This document shows, piece by piece, positions 39,007 to 45,901 of a DNA stretch of 45,901 bases. The stretch is from the NCBI GenBank assembly GCA_018711185.1, contig DVIQ01000026.1:1-45901 (forward strand), written 5' to 3'. Every line of letters starts with the position of its first letter. Positions within the stretch are counted from its first letter, which is position 1. The notes below the pieces were generated by a model. That model was not told the DNA's origin. It worked only from the letters and a program-made list of their open reading frames with translations, and did not search any database. The translations under genes and the position numbers were made by a program. The DNA comes from Candidatus Limivivens intestinipullorum. GTDB taxonomy: Bacteria; Bacillota; Clostridia; Lachnospirales; Lachnospiraceae.

Positions 39007-39091
39007 CCGGCAAAGAGCTGCCGTGTTCGCATGAGCAGGCATTTACCGGGCAACGGACAGCGGTTGCTGCGCGCCAGCGGCACGCAGCACT
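39007..39091. repeat. Second copy of the interspersed repeat plus a palindrome between convergent genes
   Basis: Positions 39007-39052 resemble 22782-22827 (about 33 of 46 bases, including GCATGAGCAG; most differences are transitions). After it, GCTGCGCGCC (39066-39075), loop AGC, GGCACGCAGC (39079-39088) forms a 10-bp stem with one mismatch. Located between the converging hydrolase and transporter genes, it could terminate both. Confidence 0.5.
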
Positions 39092-39148
39092 GACCGGAGC
39101 GAAGACCAGCGTATGCTGTGAGCTGGACGCGGTATTTGTTCCTTCTGA

Positions 39149-39895
39149 TTAAGAAATCAGCCGGGAACGCTCTCGCGCCTCTGCAGCGTCCGAAGCTTTC
39201 CTGGGCTTCAGAGCCAGGAGAGCGGCTCCCGCGGCGAGAAGCAGAGCCTGGACGGCCAGGAGGGCGGCCGGCACGGAGAAAGATGGGTCCGGCGTGTCAA
39301 GGGTCAGCGGGTATTCTGTGAAGAAAGCGCCGTTCCAAAGGCCAAAGACCTCCGGCAGAGGAAGGACGTTCCAGAGAAAAGGAACCAGCATCCAGGCATA
39401 CAGCAGCCAGGGCCTTGCGCGTCCAAGCAGCCAGCCGCTGCCAAGGGCGAATACCAGGGGCGGCAGCAGGGTCAGCAGAGCCGGAAATATAAGGGTCTGC
39501 CAGGCGTACCACTGAAAGTACCAGCCGTAGAATACGGCCGCTTCCGCAAGACAGGCCAGGACAAGAAGGACGCAGCCTGCCAGAGCGGCGCCGCAGCGCG
39601 CCAGGGCATACCTGCCTGGGGACATCGGGGCGGCATCCGTGAGAACGGCTGCCCGGCGGGCTTTCGGCGAAGTGAAGAAGGTAAGGAAAAACAGCGTTCC
39701 GATCCATAAAAGCGGAAGCATCCGGCTTACATAGTCCCCGAAGCTCCAGGGAGAGAAGGGAGCCGTATGGGACACGCCCAGAAGGGTGCGCCCGGTGAGT
39801 ACCTGCCAGCCGTAGAACAAAAGCACCAGCAAAAGTCCAAAGAAAAATTTATTCCAGATCAATCGTTTCCATTCATAGAAAAATATCTTACGCAA
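39149..39895 (-). CDS. ABC-2 type permease
   Basis: This 248-residue membrane protein has about six hydrophobic segments (KFFFGLLLVLLFYGWQVL; LLWIGTLFFLTFF; CVLLVLACLAEAAVFYGWYF; FPALLTLLPPLVFALGSGWLL; PWLLYAWMLVPFLWNVL; ALLAVQALLLAAGAALLAL). It starts MRKIFFYEWKRLIWNKFF, typical of ABC-2 subunits. It overlaps the upstream fusion gene by 8 bp and is the last of three transporter genes. It probably pairs with the ABC-2 half of that fusion and the ATPase at 42080. Confidence 0.85.
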   Translation of the reverse strand: MRKIFFYEWKRLIWNKFFFGLLLVLLFYGWQVLTGRTLLGVSHTAPFSPWSFGDYVSRMLPLLWIGTLFFLTFFTSPKARRAAVLTDAAPMSPGRYALARCGAALAGCVLLVLACLAEAAVFYGWYFQWYAWQTLIFPALLTLLPPLVFALGSGWLLGRARPWLLYAWMLVPFLWNVLPLPEVFGLWNGAFFTEYPLTLDTPDPSFSVPAALLAVQALLLAAGAALLALKPRKASDAAEARERSRLIS

Positions 39896-42083
39896 GACTT
39901 AAATCCTCCTCTGTCAGCCCGCAGGCGTCTAAAAATTCCTGATAGGTCAGATACGGATAGCTCCAGTCCAGTTCCCGGTTAAAGAGATTGTAGAGAATCT
40001 GGTCCATGGCGTCCTCGCCGCCCGCGAGCTGTTCCGCTTTCAAAATCATCAGAGGCATTTCGCTGTACCGGCGCATGGTCGCCAGACTGTTGGAAATGCG
40101 AAGCTGTTCTTCTTCGGGCAGGGACGATAAGTATTCCGGATTGCGGACATAGAAATTCTGATAATAGTCGTCTACTGCCGTCTGCCATTGATCCACATAG
40201 TGTTCTTTCGCGTAATCTTCCCCGTACAGATCTTTTACAATCCGGTAAGTCGTGTAGACGGTCAGACCCTCTGAGGACCAAGGGGAGGCCGTATCCGAGT
40301 CGTCGAACATATTTCCCAGTCCCCACCACTGATGAACCAGCTCATGAATCATAACTTCTCCCGGAATCGCTCCTTTTTCGGCGCTTTCCAGGTTATTGGC
40401 CGTGAAGTCGGCCTCATCCAGCAGGCTTGCCCCTGTGGTGGCGTAGCCGCCGCCGGCTACCCGGCTTTGAATCAGCTTTAAGGAGCCGGTCGCGGCGAAG
40501 GAGGGAGATCCGTAATGTTCCGTGCAGTATTCGATGACTTCCCGTACGGCTTCGGCCGCTTTGGCCTGCTCCATAATTGTCTGATGTTTGCGGCCGTAGT
40601 AGAACTGAACCGTAACGCCGCCGGCCTGAATGTCCTCTCGGACATAATCTCCGGCATATAAAATGCTGCCGGGACCGGAAGTTTCATAGCGCCAGGTCAG
40701 TGTGCCGTCCTCATGCTGTTCCAGGATTTCCGCGTCAGAAGGCCCAAAGGGAATGACGGTCATGTGCTCCGGAAGGGTGATGTCGATTACCGCGGGAAAG
40801 ACGCCGGTATCTTCCGGAGCAGCCACATTCAGAAGATAGGGAGCCATATTCTGGCTTTCCAGGCATAGATATTTTGGACTGAGTTCCGGCTCTCCCTGCA
40901 TGGTGGACATAATGTTCCAGTCCTTTGGCAGGCCGCCGTATTCCAGCACCAGCTCAATGTCCCGGTCCGCCGGGATGGTGATCTCCAAAAGGGCCATATT
41001 GCTTTCCTGATATCCGGTCAGGACCGCGGAAACATCCTTGCCGTTTGCCTGGGCGGATGTGATGGAATAGCCCGGATCGATGCCAAAGGATACGGTCCGC
41101 TCCTGACCGGAGGTGTTTTGAAACTGATACGTGGCCGTGCCCTGTACGGTTCCAAGGGCAAGATCCGGACGGACGTCGGCGGCGCGGCCCGAACAGGTTA
41201 CGCCGTCCGCTGTTTCCAGGGTGTCCAGCGTCATGGCGGAGAGATCCGGATTGCTCTGATCGTAAAAAGGCTGGAAGGCCCAGGCGGTGACGGAGCAGGC
41301 CAGGAGCGCCAGGGCAATCGCCGGGCGGTAGATTCGCCGGACGCCGAGCATCAGAGAGCCCAAAAGTCCTTTCCCGAACCGGCGGATACAGAGGTAGGAG
41401 AGTGTCCAGATTCCGGCCAGAGCGGCCAGCCAGGTCAGGCGCATATAGGCCACGGAGCGAAAAAGACGGAAATTGGAAAAATCGTCGGACATGGCCCAGA
41501 CGCTGGGGTTCAGCCAGCAAAGCTGCCAGTCGTCCGCCCAGACGGTCAGACTCAAAAACGCGAAGGCGGCAAAAAGTACCAGGGACAGATCCATTCGCCG
41601 GGTAAACTGGTACGCGGCTGCCGCGGCCAGGATGGCTAAGGGGAGGGCAAGCCCCATAAACAAAAGGTAGGCAAAAACGTAATCCGTTCCGTCAAAAACA
41701 GAGCCGATCCGGGACTGAGAAATGGGAAGCCAGATTACCATGACAGCGGCAAGGGTCAGCAGCGCGGCCGCGGTCAGCGCCAGGAGCCGCGTCAGAGCGG
41801 TTGTCAGGGGAGAGACTGCGGCGTCCGTTAAAACCTCCACCCGGCTTCGGCCGGCTTTGTCCAGTTCATAAACCGTCAGCAGACCAAATAAAATACCGCC
41901 GGCGGCGCCTCCGGCCAAAGACGGATTTGCCAGGAAGAGAGACAGCATGGTGGTGCTGTCCGCAGGTTTGTACAGGGTGAAGCCAAGCAAAGGGGAGAGC
42001 GCGGTCAGACCTGAGACAAGCCAGGTAAACCGGCTGGACAAAAGGCGCCGCAGCTCCAGGGGAAAGAGTCGGATTGTTTTCAT
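39888..42083 (-). CDS. ABC-2 permease fused to an M1-type (gluzincin) aminopeptidase domain
   Basis: In this 731-residue protein about 240 N-terminal residues form an ABC-2 permease with six membrane segments (FLANPSLAGGAAGGILFGLL; LTRLLALTAAALLTLAAVMVI; YLLFMGLALPLAILAAAAAY; and others). The extracytoplasmic C-terminal part is an M1-like domain with the zinc motif HELVH (His580, Glu581, His584) and the third ligand Glu605 in WSSEGLTVY, 20 residues after the motif (18 is usual). The start at 42083 follows AGGAGGT; an upstream extension has no support. It overlaps the ATPase gene (ATGA). Transporter-peptidase fusions of this kind are widespread in Firmicutes but little studied. Control by the nearby two-component system is likely from context. 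Confidence 0.85.
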   Translation of the reverse strand: MKTIRLFPLELRRLLSSRFTWLVSGLTALSPLLGFTLYKPADSTTMLSLFLANPSLAGGAAGGILFGLLTVYELDKAGRSRVEVLTDAAVSPLTTALTRLLALTAAALLTLAAVMVIWLPISQSRIGSVFDGTDYVFAYLLFMGLALPLAILAAAAAYQFTRRMDLSLVLFAAFAFLSLTVWADDWQLCWLNPSVWAMSDDFSNFRLFRSVAYMRLTWLAALAGIWTLSYLCIRRFGKGLLGSLMLGVRRIYRPAIALALLACSVTAWAFQPFYDQSNPDLSAMTLDTLETADGVTCSGRAADVRPDLALGTVQGTATYQFQNTSGQERTVSFGIDPGYSITSAQANGKDVSAVLTGYQESNMALLEITIPADRDIELVLEYGGLPKDWNIMSTMQGEPELSPKYLCLESQNMAPYLLNVAAPEDTGVFPAVIDITLPEHMTVIPFGPSDAEILEQHEDGTLTWRYETSGPGSILYAGDYVREDIQAGGVTVQFYYGRKHQTIMEQAKAAEAVREVIEYCTEHYGSPSFAATGSLKLIQSRVAGGGYATTGASLLDEADFTANNLESAEKGAIPGEVMIHELVHQWWGLGNMFDDSDTASPWSSEGLTVYTTYRIVKDLYGEDYAKEHYVDQWQTAVDDYYQNFYVRNPEYLSSLPEEEQLRISNSLATMRRYSEMPLMILKAEQLAGGEDAMDQILYNLFNRELDWSYPYLTYQEFLDACGLTEEDLSLA

Positions 42084-42940
42084 TTGGGCACCTCCTGGGA
42101 AATGAGATAGAGATAGGCATCCTCCAAAGAGGGCTCCTCCGGCTGCGCGTAGGCCGGAAGGGCTTCTGCCACGGCCCGGCACCGGATGCCCTGGCTTGTA
42201 TTGATCCGGGCCGTGATGTGGAGGCTGTCATCCCGGAAAGCCTCTTCTTCCCAAAAAACCCCCACATGTCCCTGGGCGGCCTGGATCATCTGTTCAGGTG
42301 TTCCGGCAAAGAGGATGGAGCCGTGGTTGATTACCACAATCTGGTCGCAGACAGACTGCACATCTTCGATAATGTGAGTGGACAATAATACCAGGCGGTT
42401 CTGGGCTGTCTGGGAGAAGAGATTCCGAAAATGGATGCGCTCCTCCGGGTCCAGGCCAACCGTGGGCTCATCCAGGATCAGAAACGACGGATTTCCCAGA
42501 AGGGCTTGGGCGATTCCCACCCGCTGACGCTGGCCGCCTGAGAGGGTGCGGATTCTGGCTTTGGCCTTTTCTTCCAGATTGACCTGGCGGATCACGGCCC
42601 GGACCGCGGATTTCGCGTCGGTGAGCCCCTTCAGAGCGGCCATGTAATCTAAAAACTGGAAGACCGTAAGCTCGTCAAACAGACCGAAATCCTGGGGCAG
42701 ATAGCCAAGGGTTCCTTTCAGTTTCTGCTCTGCGTTCCTGAGCGGTTCTCCATTGACCAGAATGGAGCCGGAAGTTGGCAGCAGGGCAGCGGAAAGCAGT
42801 TTCATCAGGGTGGATTTTCCCGCGCCGTTGGGGCCCAGAAGCCCCACCAGGCTGGGAGAGCGCAAATCCAGGTTTAAATTCTTCAGAGCCTGCTTGCCGT
42901 TTTGGTAAGTCATGGTTACATTTTGAATGTTCATTTCCAT
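42080..42940 (-). CDS. ABC transporter ATP-binding protein
   Basis: This 286-residue ATPase has Walker A LLGPNGAGKSTLMKLL (about residues 34-49), a Q-loop LPQDFGLFDELTVFQFLDY, signature LSGGQRQRVGIAQALLG, Walker B FLILDEPTVGLD and H-loop LLSTHIIEDV. This is the pattern of ABC-2 exporters for peptides, lantibiotics or drugs. It is the first of three overlapping genes (ATPase, permease-peptidase, permease). A start two codons later (ATG at 42934) is an alternative. It is separated by 235 bp from the sensor kinase, whose terminator at 43162-43187 makes an independent promoter likely. Confidence 0.93.
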   Translation of the reverse strand: MEMNIQNVTMTYQNGKQALKNLNLDLRSPSLVGLLGPNGAGKSTLMKLLSAALLPTSGSILVNGEPLRNAEQKLKGTLGYLPQDFGLFDELTVFQFLDYMAALKGLTDAKSAVRAVIRQVNLEEKAKARIRTLSGGQRQRVGIAQALLGNPSFLILDEPTVGLDPEERIHFRNLFSQTAQNRLVLLSTHIIEDVQSVCDQIVVINHGSILFAGTPEQMIQAAQGHVGVFWEEEAFRDDSLHITARINTSQGIRCRAVAEALPAYAQPEEPSLEDAYLYLISQEVPK

Positions 42941-43161
42941 AGCATTGATATCCTTTCCAAAGCGTTCCGGGGATTCGCGGGTTTCTTATGGCCGATGGCA
43001 ATGCGAAACGGATTTTCCATACAATGGTTCCGTTGGCGGAACGAATGCGAATCCGGGGAGGGCTTGTCGATTGTTCGGATACAGGATACCGGGGCTCTGT
43101 GGAGGTGGAGTGGAGAATTTTTGTGATTTGTGTGAAGCTTTTGGCGAAAAGAAAACAGACT

Positions 43162-43187
43162 GCGGCCAGGCTGTACTACCTGGCCGC
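43162..43187 (-). terminator. Terminator of the two-component operon, containing the kinase stop codon
   Basis: On the minus strand GCGGCCAGG and CCTGGCCGC form a perfect 9-bp stem with an eight-base loop, followed by a T-rich stretch. The kinase stop codon (43176-43178) lies in the loop. Between here and 42941 I see no gene. Confidence 0.75.
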
Positions 43188-44831
43188 AAAATGGATCTCG
43201 GCGCGCACGCCGTTTTCGGTATTTTCAATGGCGCATATGGCATGATGGCGTTCCAGAATCATACGCACCAGATAAAGGCCCAGGCCGCTGCCGCCGGTGG
43301 CGCGGCTCCGGGAAGAATCCTCCCGGTAGAAGGGCTCAAAGAGATGGGGAAGGGCGTCGTCTCGGATATGCGCGCCGGTATTTTCAATCCGGAGAACCGG
43401 ACTTCCCTGTTCCATGCCGCACCATACGCGGATTTTGGCGGCTTCCGGAGAATAGTGGGCGGCGTTGGAGAGGAGATTTCCGATGGCTTTACCAAGGAGG
43501 GAAGGGTCTCCGGTTACAAAAAGTCCAGGCGTAAGCAGGGGCTCTAAACGCTGGCCGCGCTGGGCGAACAGTTCCCCGTCCAGCGAAAGCTGCCGCTCGA
43601 CCAGGCCGGACAAGTCTACGGACTCCTGACTGACAGAGGACAGACCGGCTTCTATCCGCGAGATGACCAGCATTTCCCGGATCAGATTTTCCATCCGTCC
43701 CGTAACCTTGAGGGAACGGAGAAGATATTTTTCCCGGTCCCGGTAAACGCCGATTCCTTCCAGCATTCCGGCCAACTGACCTTTCAGGATTGTGACCGGC
43801 GTTTTCAGCTCATGGGAAGCGGCAGAGAAAAAGGCCATTCTCTGGCGGTCCAGCTCCCGTTCCTGCTCGACTTCCCCGCGCAGCGCCCGGTTCGTGGTTT
43901 CCAGCTCAGACAGGGCGGCCGAGAGCCGCTGGGCCATCTGATCCAGACTGCGGCCCAGGGCGCCGATCTCGTCCCGCCGTTTTTCGCCGCATTTCCAGTC
44001 AAAGTCCAGTCCGGCCATCCTCCCGGCGATTTCGCTTAAACGGACAATGGGGCGCGTAATGTAACGGGAATAGGCCCAGGCGCAGAGCCAGGACAGAGCC
44101 AGCAGTACCAGCAAAAGCCACGGAGCCATTTTTTTCAGGGCCCGGACTGCCAGATTTTCCGCTTTGATATGCGGCGTAACATAGAGTGTGTAGGACTCCT
44201 CCTGATCGGCAAAGGTAATGTCGGCTGCAATCGTACTCTGCTTTGCGGTGGTGATGGTCAGTACATCCTCGTTTCCTGTACCGGCCGGCTCCCAGGAGAG
44301 GGTCTGGTTGTGTTCGAGATCATCGGCAGCGGAAGTTTCGCCGGAAGCAGTTCCGGAGGAAGCCTCGCCGGCGCTGTCGGAAGAGATCTCGGAGGAGGAC
44401 GCGCTGGCGCCGCTGTCGAAAGCGGTTTCGGAGGAGATCTCATCGGCATTGACGGAAGCGTCTGAGGCAGAGTGGCCGCTGAATGAGACCTCGGAGGCGT
44501 CCGATTCGTATACGGTTTGGATCGCCAGTTTGGAACCTACATTGGCGATGGCCTCATCGGGACCAACAAGGAATGCGTCTGCCCCGGCGGAGCGGATAAA
44601 CGCGTCCAGTACCGGACCGCAGTCGTCGAGGTCTGTGTTGGAGAGCTTTTCCACCAGAGAATCCACCCGCCTTTGCAGATCGTCGTTGACCACCGCGGTA
44701 TAGGTCATGGGAGTGGCCCAGGCCATCAGACCAAAGATACCGGCACCTGCGCCAAGCAAAATCAGAAATGTGATAACAAAAATACGAGCCGTGAGGCTTT
44801 CACCGAGTTTCCTTCGCAGCACGATAGCCAA
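43176..44831 (-). CDS. Sensor histidine kinase (OmpR-partner type)
   Basis: This 551-residue membrane kinase has a first membrane segment (IFVITFLILLGAGAGIFGLMAW), then an extracytoplasmic domain of about 200 residues with a Ser/Ala/Asp/Glu-rich low-complexity stretch (about residues 110-170). The second membrane segment (PWLLLVLLALSWLCAWAYS) leads to a HAMP domain (RYITRPIVRLSEIAGRM), the H box ASHELKTP with phospho-acceptor His340, the N box LGKAIGNLLSNAAHYS, and a G box (GGSGLGLYLVRMIL). It overlaps the regulator gene by 32 bp. The pairing with an ABC-2/peptidase transporter downstream suggests response to cell-envelope stress or peptides. Confidence 0.93.
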   Translation of the reverse strand: MAIVLRRKLGESLTARIFVITFLILLGAGAGIFGLMAWATPMTYTAVVNDDLQRRVDSLVEKLSNTDLDDCGPVLDAFIRSAGADAFLVGPDEAIANVGSKLAIQTVYESDASEVSFSGHSASDASVNADEISSETAFDSGASASSSEISSDSAGEASSGTASGETSAADDLEHNQTLSWEPAGTGNEDVLTITTAKQSTIAADITFADQEESYTLYVTPHIKAENLAVRALKKMAPWLLLVLLALSWLCAWAYSRYITRPIVRLSEIAGRMAGLDFDWKCGEKRRDEIGALGRSLDQMAQRLSAALSELETTNRALRGEVEQERELDRQRMAFFSAASHELKTPVTILKGQLAGMLEGIGVYRDREKYLLRSLKVTGRMENLIREMLVISRIEAGLSSVSQESVDLSGLVERQLSLDGELFAQRGQRLEPLLTPGLFVTGDPSLLGKAIGNLLSNAAHYSPEAAKIRVWCGMEQGSPVLRIENTGAHIRDDALPHLFEPFYREDSSRSRATGGSGLGLYLVRMILERHHAICAIENTENGVRAEIHFAAR

Positions 44832-45468
44832 CCCCCCTTACGGTTTCAATGTAGTCCCGGTCCAGCTTATGACGGAGATTTTTGATATGGCTGTCCACCA
44901 CACGCTCATCCCCGTAAAAATCGTATCCCCAGATTTTCGCAAGCAGCAATTCTCTGGTAAACACCCGGCCGGGAGCAGACAGAAAGGTGTGCAGAAGGTC
45001 AAATTCCCTGGCGGTCAGATCCAGAGGGCGGCCGTTCAAAAGAACCTCTCTGGCATCCGGATGAATGAGGAGATCCCGGTAGCGCAGGGCTTTTTCCGGT
45101 TCTGTGCCGGCGCTTCTGCGCAGAATCACCCGAATCTTTTCCAATAAAACAGGCATGGAAAAGGGCTTGGTCACGTAGTCATCAATGTTCAGTCCAAATC
45201 CCCGGAGCTGTTCCTCCTCCCCGTCCAGAGCCGTCAGCATCAGAATGGGAACCTGGGACTGGGCCCGGATCAGTTCACAGACACCGAAACCGTCAATTTT
45301 CGGCAGCAGGATATCCAGAAGGACGAGATCAAAGGCCTGGGCCTGAAACAGCGACAGCGCGGCGACACCATCCGCCGCTGCTGCGGTTTCGTATCCGGCG
45401 TCTTTTAAGTAGGCACAGAGGAGCTCCTGAATATCCGGTTCATCTTCAACAATTAAAATTTTCTTCAT
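44800..45468 (-). CDS. OmpR family response regulator
   Basis: This 222-residue protein has a receiver domain with acidic pocket Glu8-Asp9, phospho-acceptor Asp52 (LVLLDILLP), the switch Thr79 (LMLTAL) and Lys101 (VTKPF), and a winged-helix output domain (LTAREFDLLHTFLSAPGRVF, ending RHKLDRDYIETVRGVGYR). AAGGTG precedes the ATG. It is the first gene of the two-component operon, and the kinase follows with a 32-bp overlap. It probably regulates the three transporter genes downstream. Confidence 0.95.
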   Translation of the reverse strand: MKKILIVEDEPDIQELLCAYLKDAGYETAAAADGVAALSLFQAQAFDLVLLDILLPKIDGFGVCELIRAQSQVPILMLTALDGEEEQLRGFGLNIDDYVTKPFSMPVLLEKIRVILRRSAGTEPEKALRYRDLLIHPDAREVLLNGRPLDLTAREFDLLHTFLSAPGRVFTRELLLAKIWGYDFYGDERVVDSHIKNLRHKLDRDYIETVRGVGYRAAKETR

Positions 45469-45486
45469 TTAAAATCACCTTGGGGG

Positions 45487-45495
45487 AGTATAACA
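45487..45495 (-). promoter_or_regulatory. Extended -10 box of the two-component operon
   Basis: On the minus strand the sequence reads TGT then TATACT, an extended -10 element just upstream of the response regulator. No good -35 is seen at the proper distance. Confidence 0.45.
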
Positions 45496-45582
45496 TGGAA
45501 TTATGAATTTATCATGGAGAAAAGGGATTTTTCGTTTGGACGTCGATGGAAAAAAGAAAAATAAAAAAATGAAAAAAACTTG

Positions 45583-45611
45583 TTGACATTCTCCCCATAA
45601 AGGTGTATAGT
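45583..45611 (+). promoter_or_regulatory. rRNA operon promoter P1
   Basis: TTGACA (45583-45588), a 17-bp spacer and TATAGT (45606-45611), preceded by an A-rich stretch (45549-45580) that resembles an UP element. Confidence 0.88.
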
Positions 45612-45718
45612 ATCCCCTGTCGCCAAGAGAGTTGATTAAATGATAGAAACAATTCGATCAATTAAAACAATTCAAACTTCTTCTTTCGAAAGAACTTTTG
45701 AAAAAGATGAAAAAATGG

Positions 45719-45747
45719 TTGACACACATCGAAAAATGTGATAAAGT
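45719..45747 (+). promoter_or_regulatory. rRNA operon promoter P2
   Basis: TTGACA (45719-45724), a 17-bp spacer and TAAAGT (45742-45747). A tandem promoter pair is typical for Firmicute rRNA operons. Confidence 0.82.
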
Positions 45748-45759
45748 ATAAAAGCTGTC

Positions 45760-45901
45760 GCAAAGACAGGGGTTACAAAAACCAAAAGAACCTTGATAAC
45801 TGAACAGTGACATATCCTTGAAAATTCATGAAGTAAATTTTGTGAAACAAACCTAACAGTAAACAGGATAGATTAGCCAAGTGTTGATCTTGCCTGGAAA
45901 A
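45760..45901 (+). other. 16S rRNA leader (pre-16S region)
   Basis: After P2 the transcript contains TTGATAACTGAACA (45793-45806), a sequence typical of the antitermination and processing region before 16S rRNA in Firmicutes. The 16S gene itself is not reached within the window. Confidence 0.75.

Noticed and set aside
42927..43547. Long plus-strand open frame overlapping the sensor kinase
   Set aside because: It is antisense to the conserved kinase C-terminus, lacks a ribosome site and family motifs, and is best explained by high GC content of the opposite strand.

Overview
The window runs from the 3' end of one ribosomal RNA operon (23S rRNA tail, 1-300) to the promoters and leader of a second one (45583-45901). 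GC content is fairly high, ribosome binding sites are of the strong AGGAGG type, and the gene set (SBP-MalF-MalG sugar importers without a local ATPase, GH2/GH42 enzymes, DegV, MATE pumps, Lsa-type ABC-F, an ABC transporter fused to an M1 peptidase) suggests a gut Firmicute, most likely a Lachnospiraceae (Clostridium cluster XIVa). That placement is inference from protein flavour, not from a search.

Layout. 1-1149: 23S tail, a spacer with no 5S gene, a terminator, then a RelB/DinJ-type antitoxin with a YoeB toxin. 1193-3414: a metallo-beta-lactamase-fold protein and an AraC regulator on the minus strand. 3694-9404: a truncated GH42 beta-galactosidase, then a sugar import operon (binding protein that has lost its export signal, two permeases, MalQ). 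9627-18621: two LacI regulators, a GH2 beta-galactosidase and a complete SBP-permease-permease set. 18750-21542: two MATE exporters. 21886-28889: DegV, an M28 peptidase and SbcD-SbcC. 28965-33844: a collapsed GH38 alpha-mannosidase, an Lsa-like ABC-F protein, a membrane lysozyme, Tag and a broken GNAT gene. 33890-36546: an AAA-ATPase-like/PD-(D/E)XK protein, an AraC fragment and a membrane-anchored Mrr-like nuclease. 36910-39001: two exported alpha/beta hydrolases, one missing its middle. 39149-45468 (minus strand): response regulator and sensor kinase, followed by an ABC ATPase, an ABC-2/M1 peptidase fusion and an ABC-2 permease.

How it works together. The left half is a carbohydrate-utilisation region aimed at beta-galactosides and probably alpha-glucans; its importers must borrow an MsmX-type ATPase from elsewhere. 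The second operon (lacI-GH2-SBP-permeases) carries six TTGCGCAA-like operators at roughly multiples of 20 bp, two of which also form the terminator of the preceding regulator.

Two signals stand out. First, a family of short palindromes with the core GTTCAGC, any three bases, GCTGAAC occurs seven times. Two copies are 29-bp elements flanked by exact 8-bp direct repeats, as expected for a transposed unit; three are part of a larger three-hairpin composite; others have been captured as gene ends and supply stop codons. Second, several genes look hollowed out: recognisable ends joined with the middle missing (GH38, GNAT, one esterase, GH42, the first binding protein's 5' end, and possibly the 5S gene). 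This is either real deletion or an assembly artefact, and long reads across the junctions would decide.
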